10,290 nt of DNA from Schaalia odontolytica. GTDB lineage: Bacteria; Actinomycetota; Actinomycetes; Actinomycetales; Actinomycetaceae. Every line of letters begins with the position of its first letter. Position 1 is the stretch's first letter. The notes beneath the pieces were generated by a model. That model was given only the letters and a program-made list of their open reading frames with translations, did not search any database and was not told the DNA's origin. A program made the position numbers and the translations under genes. The stretch covers positions 1 to 10,290 of the forward strand of contig NZ_PKKM01000020.1 of NCBI RefSeq assembly GCF_002847525.1, given 5' to 3'. Below, piece by piece: positions 6,201 through 10,290 of this stretch.

Positions 6201-9200
6201 GCTCCGTGGCTGACACGGCTCGGATCGCTGCCGCCGAAGGCACCAGCGCGCTCGTAGGATCCCTGAGCGCCCACGCTGGCCTCGCTACGACCAACGCCCG
6301 CGCCGACAAGCTCATCGGCACCGCGCGTCTCACCGTTAGCGTGGGTCGAGCTGTGATCCAGGTAGGAAGAGTCCTTCCTGTTCTCAACGCCGAAAAGATC
6401 GTAATCGTCCCGATTCGCAGAGAAACCATCGGAGTCCCACGAATTGTTCGGCTTTCGCGGAGGCTGCCCGCCAACTGCAGCGGCAGCCTGAGACCCGACC
6501 TCGTCAGGCGTCATGGAACGATCAGGGCCAACACGGTAAGAATCATCAGGCTTCCGCGGAGGCATTCCGTCGCCCGCAACAGCGGGTTGCGGTTCGAAGG
6601 CGTCACCCTTCAAAGCTCCGTCGGTGCCGCCGCGGTGAGGACCACCTGCGGTCTCGACCGGACGGTACTGGCCGTTGGAAACCTTGTCCGAATCACCGGG
6701 CTTGAAGTCCAGATGATCCAGGTTCTTCTGGTTGCCGCCAGCGTGCGTATCGATCTTGTTCGCCGGGGCACCGAAATCGTTGCCCGAACGGGTGAATATC
6801 TTGTCAGGATCGACGGGCTTCTTCTGCGCAATAGCCTCAGCCGGTGCACCGCGCTCACCCACACCGTTGTTGCGCGCGGGAGCAGCGGGCGAGCCGCCAG
6901 CAGCACCGTGGCCAGAAGCCGCACCATGCGAGCCGCTCGCGGGAGCTCCGGGGGCAGCAGGCGCACCGGATGCGCCAGCACCGTGGGAGCCAGTTGCGGG
7001 TGCACCGGTGGCAGGTGCGCCAGTCGCGGGGGCACCGGTGGTGCCAGCTCCGTGGGTGCCGGTGGCAGGAGCGCCCGCCGCGGGTGCACCGGTGGCAGGA
7101 GCGCCAGTCGCGGGAGCGCCATGCGTGCCCGCACCAGTTGCAGGTGCACCGGTTGTGCCAGCGCCATGCGTACCTGCGCCGGGCGCGGGAGCGCTGGTTG
7201 CCGGGGCTCCGTGGGTCCCAGTGGCAGGCGCGCCAGTCGCGGGAGCGCCATGCGTACCTGCGCCGGGAGCGCCGTGTGTGCCTGCGCCGGTCGCAGGAGC
7301 TCCGGTTGCGCCGTTGGCAGTGCTGCCAGCGCCGTGGGTGGCGCCGCCGGTATCCGCATTCATGAATGCGTTGTTGTGAGCGCCGTTAGACGCGCTGGGA
7401 GCAGTGTTCGCGGGAGCCGCGTGCCCGCCGGTGCTGGCATCGCCAGCCGCGGGCGCATGAGGCGTCGCGTCGGGCTGAGCGGCACTGGACACACCGTTGG
7501 AGCGGTGGCCCGGATCCGTGGGCGGAAGAGCCGAATCCTTGACATCCCCGCCACCGTGCGAGGCGTGGCTGGCGTTGCCTGCTGCGTCGGCTGTGTTGCC
7601 TGCGGTGTGCGAGGCGTGGCTGGCGTTGCCTGCAGCGTCGGCTGTGTTGCCGCCAGTGTGTGCGGCGTGGCTGGCGTTGCCAGCAGCGTCTGCGGCGTTG
7701 CCGCCAGTGTGAGCGGCGTGGCTGGCGTTGCCTGCAGCGTCTGCGGCGTTGCCGCCAGTGTGAGCGGCGTGGCTGGCGTTGCCTGCAGCGTCTGCGGCGT
7801 TGCCGCCAGCGTGAGCGGCGTGGCTAGCACTACCAGCAGCATCAGCGGCGTTACCGCCAGCATGAGCGGCATGGCTGGCGCTACCGGCACCGTTTGCGGC
7901 ATGGCTCGCACCGCTGGCGATGCCACCACCTCCGGAAGCTGCGTGTGCGGCGTGGCTGGCACTACCTGCAGCATCGGCTGCCCCGCCGGCTGCATGCGCT
8001 GCGTGGCTCGTGTCCCCGATAGCCGAGCCAGCCCTCGTGGCAGCGCGGCCGGCGTCAGCGGCCCCGTCCAGGGCGCCAGCCATGCCGTTGGCGGCGTGAC
8101 CCAGGTCGTGGGCGTGGTCGGCGGCCTTAGCCACGCGCTGCGCGGTGTTTGCCAGATCCGCGAGGTCCGCGGCCGTATTGATGCCGCGGGCGCTGAGCTT
8201 GCCGACCAGGTTCTTGCCGAGCTTGGCCAGGGAGCGGACGTCGTCGGGGCTAATAGGCAGGATCGCCTTGAAGACCTCTTTGCCGATGCGAAGAGCGCGA
8301 GCTCCGCCGGTCAGGGCCTTCTCGCCGGCGGACACGCCGGCGCTGCCACCCATCGTCGCAAGTGCGATGGCAATGTCGGGCAGGAGGTGGCCAATGGCGC
8401 GTGCCGGATCGTCGGTCCACGTATCCCAGTCGATCAGCGACTTGCCGACAGCCTTCATAAAGCCCACGGGATCCTGCCACAGCGCCTTCGCCATGGTGGT
8501 CACCGTCTCGATGGGCATCTCGACGTGCTTAATTGTGAACTCGTCCAGGGTCATGTCGCCCATGAGCATACGGCCGAAGTCCCACATAAATTCCTGGCCG
8601 CCCAGCTTCCACACCAGCTTCACCAGTTCGACGACGGCCTCGTAGGCGCCACCCAGGATCGAGCCGACCGTGCGCTTGGCCGAATCCCACCACGTGCGCT
8701 CGGGCAGCTTCGAAATACCAGCATTCAATGCGGTAATCAGCAGGTCACCGGCCTCGTTGACCTGATCGACCAGCGCCTGGAAATCAGCGACCGCGGCCGC
8801 CATGGCCGAGCGGCCCGGACCCTCATCACAGGAGGCATCAAACACGGGAGAGCCGCCATCTGCGGCGGCCTGGCTGCGCGCATCAGCCTGATTGTTCTGC
8901 GCCTGCTGGACCGCGTCGCGGCCAGCCTTCCAACGCGAACGAATCCCATCACACTGGCTCTGCGCCGACGCCAGCGTCGACGCATACGACGAGTAGGCCT
9001 CAGACGCTTCAGAGAACGCCTCCTGGGCGTCCACCCAGCCCTTGACCTGCACATCGAACTTCGAGCGGAAATGATCCGCTGCGCGACCTTCCCACCCATC
9101 AGCTTTGAGGGAAGACAAGCCGGAATGAATATCGCGGAACTCATTGGCGCGATCCATCATCACCGCGGCGCGCGTCGAAATACCACCAGGATCTCCACCG

Positions 9201-9238
9201 ATCTTAAAAACCGGTGCACCATGCGCAACAACACCCAC
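3137..9238 (-). CDS. Giant T7SS polymorphic toxin with C-terminal TNT-like domain
   Basis: This is 2033 aa from the GTG at 9236-9238, 6 nt after the preceding ORF (GGGAG about 11 nt upstream). Residues about 12-130 form an ESAT-6-like helical region with W49-E-G51, matching the putative T7SS secretion-signal domain. Residues about 180-375 form a hydrophobic/helical middle domain (W-W-D-S-A-K; D-W-D-T-W near 270; D-P-A-R-A-I-G near 277) of the sort found between signal and toxin in actinobacterial effectors. Residues about 376-1770 are a low-complexity repeat linker. The last about 210 residues are the toxin tip. Its TNT-like core (about 1900-1985) has D-R-T-G (1910-1913), G-F-L-S-P (1918-1922), N-R-A (1933-1935) and Q1978 in P-G-G-A-P-Q-V. 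TNT hydrolyses NAD(P)+ in target cells, and that activity is inferred here. The immunity gene behind it is broken. The antisense strand has a long open frame, which I regard as a shadow. Confidence 0.9.
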   Translation of the reverse strand: MGVVAHGAPVFKIGGDPGGISTRAAVMMDRANEFRDIHSGLSSLKADGWEGRAADHFRSKFDVQVKGWVDAQEAFSEASEAYSSYASTLASAQSQCDGIRSRWKAGRDAVQQAQNNQADARSQAAADGGSPVFDASCDEGPGRSAMAAAVADFQALVDQVNEAGDLLITALNAGISKLPERTWWDSAKRTVGSILGGAYEAVVELVKLVWKLGGQEFMWDFGRMLMGDMTLDEFTIKHVEMPIETVTTMAKALWQDPVGFMKAVGKSLIDWDTWTDDPARAIGHLLPDIAIALATMGGSAGVSAGEKALTGGARALRIGKEVFKAILPISPDDVRSLAKLGKNLVGKLSARGINTAADLADLANTAQRVAKAADHAHDLGHAANGMAGALDGAADAGRAATRAGSAIGDTSHAAHAAGGAADAAGSASHAAHAASGGGGIASGASHAANGAGSASHAAHAGGNAADAAGSASHAAHAGGNAADAAGNASHAAHTGGNAADAAGNASHAAHTGGNAADAAGNASHAAHTGGNTADAAGNASHASHTAGNTADAAGNASHASHGGGDVKDSALPPTDPGHRSNGVSSAAQPDATPHAPAAGDASTGGHAAPANTAPSASNGAHNNAFMNADTGGATHGAGSTANGATGAPATGAGTHGAPGAGTHGAPATGAPATGTHGAPATSAPAPGAGTHGAGTTGAPATGAGTHGAPATGAPATGAPAAGAPATGTHGAGTTGAPATGAPATGAPATGSHGAGASGAPAAPGAPASGSHGAASGHGAAGGSPAAPARNNGVGERGAPAEAIAQKKPVDPDKIFTRSGNDFGAPANKIDTHAGGNQKNLDHLDFKPGDSDKVSNGQYRPVETAGGPHRGGTDGALKGDAFEPQPAVAGDGMPPRKPDDSYRVGPDRSMTPDEVGSQAAAAVGGQPPRKPNNSWDSDGFSANRDDYDLFGVENRKDSSYLDHSSTHANGETRGADELVGAGVGRSEASVGAQGSYERAGAFGGSDPSRVSHGADGFGGTADFGANAGHAGHGAHGVSNSADVGGGVGDASRGTHAAGAPTGQGGGHVGADTGTHGGSSAPAQGPHRGDPGMSTGDAHGVSRADSTPGHGDTPRTGHGGDGTPDAPTSPKKDTPAGDGLGGNKQPHSGKHAVDTPATHADEAADASKAGHGSGDANGSGKADADAKHGHDSVEHADAEPKAKDHSANGKADDAADSARHGDKTEAAKATPDAPEKSSYDKMAEDLGGEPPKPAKTTPDGPQTREEFAKVLDDNYEANHAAKATPDAPEKSSYDKMAEDLGGEPPKPAKTTPDGPQTREEFAKVLDDNYEANHAAKATPDAPEKSPNDDMIEKHSGDTQPHGEKHAADTPTTHAYEAADARKAGHGSSDAHGSGKADADAQHGHDSGEHADADPKAKDHSANGKADDAADSAHHGDKTEADKPTSDKSHKEDDAAHHDGDEHPKDTDDKHSAKNDDADTKSPKDEADTHKSDKDSVEHADADPKAKDHSANGKADDAADSARHGDKTEADKPASDKSHKEDDAAHHDGDEHPKDTDDKHTTKNDDADSKSPKDEADTHKSDKDSDAKSDKDEADTHKSDKDGDGKSDKDEADTHKSDKDGDGKSDKDADGKSDKDGDGKSDKDGDGKSDKDADGKSDKDADGKSDKDADGKSDKDGDGKSDKDGDGSTRKHNGSTDGQGSGGGDGNSSGGGDGNGSGGGDGNGSGGGDGNGSGGGDGNGSGGGDGDATPSADAPGSGSDSGDPLDESIFDSSPDTREYVLRPISDEPYLKDTPEWFDEPTTVQELAERSPRPPTDPYAGIKDADKNQRWQAGLGDGYVTGADIYMNPRAQLSEGTNPEIKTTADMMRSNLTKPGETRAAWRTDIDHGAIPGTDRYYTNLADFKQDFTITGFDRTGTPDGGFLSPIIDGAIAPGENRATSLFNLNCRYHQYELVDTKLQPGDRLEISLAAPEQNSPGGAPQVRILTTEGGKEVEMTVEAMIEKGYLRGRSEHTGTVQELNREDLVRRFNNSRGSRK
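3284..3541 (-). other. TNT-like NAD+ glycohydrolase core of the big toxin
   Basis: This covers residues about 1900-1985. The order of signatures follows TNT (Pfam TNT, formerly DUF4237): Asp-Arg-x-Gly, a short Gly-x-Phe-Leu-Ser-Pro turn, Arg-Ala, a Tyr-x-x-Tyr-x-Val-like strand (Y1945-H-Q-Y1948-E-L-V), then Ala-Pro...Pro-Gly-Gly-x-x-Gln. The Gln is encoded at 3305-3307. It matches the catalytically important TNT glutamine by position and context. The assignment was made by eye and needs a structure or profile check. Confidence 0.6.
4011..4154 (-). repeat. Six 24-bp units encoding a Gly/Asp/Ser/Asn repeat
   Basis: The + strand repeats CCGTCACCCCCACCGGAGCC followed by GTTG, beginning at 4011, 4035, 4059, 4083, 4107 and 4131. 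Only single-base differences occur until the last unit. On the coding strand this is a Gly-Ser-Gly-Gly-Gly-Asp-Gly-Asn octapeptide. It probably acts as a flexible hinge just before the toxin tip. Confidence 0.9.
4188..4510 (-). repeat. 24-bp repeats encoding Lys-Ser-Asp-Lys-Asp-x-Asp-Gly
   Basis: Nine uninterrupted 24-bp units (4188-4403) are followed by longer variants that include Glu-Ala-Asp-Thr-His. The unit alternates between GDG and ADG versions. The resulting D-K-D-G-D-G-K-S-D-K-D-E pattern resembles thrombospondin type 3 / EF-hand-like calcium-binding loops. Confidence 0.9.
4501..5034 (-). repeat. 267-bp tandem duplication in the linker
   Basis: Two copies with a period of 267 bp (89 codons), 4501-4767 and 4768-5034, differ at scattered bases. 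Each encodes an Asp/Lys/His-rich block including E-D-D-A-A-H-H-D-G-D-E-H-P-K-D-T-D-D-K-H. Parts recur at 5575-5700 and in the orphan cassette at 975-1200. Confidence 0.85.
5211..5572 (-). repeat. 162-bp perfect tandem duplication plus partial third copy
   Basis: Copies at 5211-5372 and 5373-5534 appear identical, and a partial third copy runs from 5535 to about 5572. Each copy encodes 54 residues with A-T-P-D-A-P-E-K, Y-D-K-M-A-E-D-L and R-E-E-F-A-K-V-L-D-D-N. These look more ordered and amphipathic than the surrounding linker. The apparent identity suggests recent duplication or ongoing slippage. Confidence 0.9.
6895..7345 (-). repeat. Degenerate Gly-Ala-Pro-Ala-Thr / Gly-Thr-His-Gly-Ala repeats
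   Basis: About 150 codons are built from imperfect copies of G-A-P-A-T and G-T-H-G-A. The units interrupt one another and vary at third positions, so the array is older or under selection at protein level. It forms part of the extended linker. Confidence 0.8.
7544..7873 (-). repeat. Six 51-bp tandem repeats (His-Ala-Ala-His 17-mers)
   Basis: Six full 17-codon units fill 7568-7873, with a partial unit at 7544-7567 and decayed units continuing to about 8010. The consensus protein unit is H-A-A-H-T-G-G-N-A-A-D-A-A-G-N-A-S. Outer units have diverged (HAAHAGG at one end, HASHTAG at the other) and the middle ones are most alike, which fits expansion from the centre. Confidence 0.92.
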
Positions 9239-9244
9239 GTCAGA

Positions 9245-9583
9245 TCACGCTCCCGAACCAACGACGGGAGACTGGCTCAGCGCCTCAGCAGCCGTCTGAA
9301 CTGTCGTCATATACTCTTTAGCCTTCTCCATGTACTCGCTATAAGCACCCAGAGCACCACTGACCGCACTGGAGGCAGCCTTAATCTCTTCACGCAAGTC
9401 GTTGGTACCCTTTTCCCACGTATCCTGGAACGCGTTCGTGCGATCCCACACCTCAGGATGCTCCAGCATCCCCGAGTTGGGAACCCAGTCCTCCACGTCG
9501 TACTCCTTGGCCTTCTCCTCAAAGGACGACAACGATTCCACGAACGAGGACATGGCCTCCAAATCGACCTTAAAATCACTCAC
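9245..9583 (-). CDS. ESAT-6/WXG100-like small protein, directly upstream of the toxin
   Basis: This is 112 aa from the GTG at 9581-9583. AAGGA lies 9 nt upstream and overlaps the TAA of the previous gene. The protein is almost all helix: a first amphipathic helix (about 5-28), a turn region with W33, P35-N-S-G and W46, then a long helix (about 50-100) rich in Ala, Glu and Lys. The canonical WXG tripeptide is absent; W56-E-K-G is the nearest match. Size, helix-turn-helix layout and position 6 nt ahead of a WXG-containing effector make it a likely secretion partner or targeting factor of the toxin, comparable in role to the small partner proteins of LXG toxins. Exact pairing cannot be told from sequence. 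Confidence 0.8.
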   Translation of the reverse strand: MSDFKVDLEAMSSFVESLSSFEEKAKEYDVEDWVPNSGMLEHPEVWDRTNAFQDTWEKGTNDLREEIKAASSAVSGALGAYSEYMEKAKEYMTTVQTAAEALSQSPVVGSGA

Positions 9584-9595
9584 GAGTCACAATCC

Positions 9596-9895
9596 TTAAC
9601 TGTCGATGCACGCAAACGCTTTAGACTCGGCATGCTGACCCTCCGCCAGGATCTTGTCCATCGCCTCAGCTGCCGCCGTCAACAAATCCGCCAATTCCTC
9701 GCCGCGCTCCTCCATACGCTTGAGCGCAGCATCGCACGCCTGACGAGACTCACCCGTCCAATCGCCCACAGTAGCCTTAATATCAGCGGCCACATCGGGA
9801 ATGAACTCCTTGACCACCGGGACCCTCTTACGGAAGGCCTGAGCCATCTCAGTGGCACTGGCCTCTTTAAAGACCAGCATCGAATCGCTACTCAT
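9596..9895 (-). CDS. WXG100 family protein
   Basis: This is 99 aa from the ATG at 9893-9895, with GGAGG 8 nt upstream. W46-T-G48 sits in the middle between two helices (about 10-40 and 49-90), the classic WXG100 hairpin. Length and motif position fit the family (about 100 aa, W near 43). There is no signal peptide, as expected for T7SS substrates, which are exported folded as dimers. It lies 14 nt after the 125-aa gene and 12 nt before the 112-aa gene, so the three are co-transcribed. I see no clear C-terminal Y-x-x-x-D/E export motif, so that may be supplied by a partner. It is the best canonical family member of the three. Confidence 0.85.
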   Translation of the reverse strand: MSSDSMLVFKEASATEMAQAFRKRVPVVKEFIPDVAADIKATVGDWTGESRQACDAALKRMEERGEELADLLTAAAEAMDKILAEGQHAESKAFACIDS

Positions 9896-9903
9896 TACTC
9901 AAA

Positions 9904-9908
9904 CCTCC
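9904..9908 (-). promoter_or_regulatory. Shine-Dalgarno site of the 99-aa WXG100 gene
   Basis: GGAGG on the minus strand lies 8 nt before the ATG at 9893-9895, in the 14-nt gap after the upstream gene. It is the clearest ribosome site in the operon. Confidence 0.75.
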
Positions 9909-9909
9909 G

Positions 9910-10287
9910 TCACGATTCCGACTGGGACAGCTGCGTCAGCTCGTCGTACAAGCTGCCACCCGACGAATCCCCGCCCGACTCCGACCCGGAACCCGCCTGG
10001 ACCAACGACTGAATAATCTCTTCTTCGCACGTGCCAAACGACCGCTCAACGCCCACCAAGGCCTCGGCCAAACGACCTAAATCATCAAACAACACACTCA
10101 GGGAATCGCCCCATTTAGTCAGCGCATTACCCAACGGCTCCATAAACGGGCCATTAATCCCCTCCGACGCAGACGTCACATCCTCGCCGATCGTCGACAC
10201 CGCCTGAGCAAAAGGCTCAGCGTTATCTTCGATACCCTGGGCAGCCTCAACCAGCTTCCCAGGAGTAAAACCCACATCTGCGCTCAT
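9910..10287 (-). CDS. ESAT-6-like small protein, first gene of the cluster in the window
   Basis: This is 125 aa from the ATG at 10285-10287; only 3 bp lie upstream, so ribosome site and promoter are outside the window. There are two helical regions (about 8-40 and 60-97) around a turn with P47-F, P51-L-G and K58-W-G60. Tryptophan and glycine are adjacent, so the WXG spacing is not kept. A Ser/Gly-rich tail (99-112) ends in a short S-L-Y-D-E-L-T-Q segment. That tail could be a flexible export tail, but the usual Y-x-x-x-D/E motif is not clear. Size, fold pattern and operon context place it with the ESAT-6-like proteins. It may pair with the 99-aa protein. Confidence 0.75.
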   Translation of the reverse strand: MSADVGFTPGKLVEAAQGIEDNAEPFAQAVSTIGEDVTSASEGINGPFMEPLGNALTKWGDSLSVLFDDLGRLAEALVGVERSFGTCEEEIIQSLVQAGSGSESGGDSSGGSLYDELTQLSQSES

Positions 10288-10290
10288 GCT

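Noticed and set aside
5630..10012. 1460-codon open frame on the plus strand, antisense to the toxin and partner genes
   Set aside because: It runs across four well-supported minus-strand genes with proper ribosome sites. Its product is Arg/Val/Ala/Gly-rich without domain features, and GC-rich repetitive coding sequence readily leaves the complementary frame open.

Overview
The window looks like a high-GC Gram-positive (actinobacterial) chromosome. The genes are GC-rich and use GTG and TTG starts as well as ATG. They encode ESAT-6/WXG100-type small proteins followed by a very large type VII secretion (T7SS) effector. Actinomycetaceae-like genera are plausible, but the sequence alone does not fix the genus. 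Every well-supported gene is on the minus strand, so the locus reads from right to left.

Right part (10287 to 9245): three small helical ESAT-6-like genes (125, 99 and 112 aa) are packed with gaps of 14, 12 and 6 nt and run straight into the effector gene. They probably form the secretion-partner part of one operon whose promoter lies beyond the right edge.

Centre (9238 to 3137): a 2033-aa polymorphic toxin. Its N-terminus has a WXG motif (W49-E-G51) and resembles the putative T7SS secretion-signal domain. A hydrophobic/helical middle domain follows to about residue 380. Then comes a linker of roughly 1,400 residues with low complexity and several tandem repeat families (51 bp, Ala/Gly/Pro/Thr, 162 bp, 267 bp, two 24-bp families). 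The C-terminus resembles TNT, the NAD+ glycohydrolase domain of CpnT from Mycobacterium tuberculosis.

Left part (3213 to 199): a run of swapped-out toxin tips and immunity genes. First is a decayed immunity gene (2737-3213) whose 5' end lies inside the toxin gene. It is collinear with the intact immunity gene further on but has ATA at the start position and an in-frame TAG. Next is an orphan 240-aa TNT-like toxin (2014-2736) with an intact 192-aa immunity gene (1506-2084) overlapping its end by 71 bp. Last is a second orphan cassette of 423 aa (199-1470): about 500 bp nearly identical to the big toxin's linker, joined to a third, divergent TNT-like tip.

How it may work (inference): the small proteins help export the giant toxin through T7SS. 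The tip is the NAD+-degrading warhead, the immunity protein protects the producer, and the orphan cassettes are a reservoir of alternative tips. The last cassette still carries the linker homology needed for recombination. The 192-aa immunity protein may now protect against both related tips, because the one beside the full-length toxin is broken. At the left edge (1-198) there is only a possible convergent gene end or a tiny ORF. I see no RNA genes, insertion sequences or CRISPR arrays.
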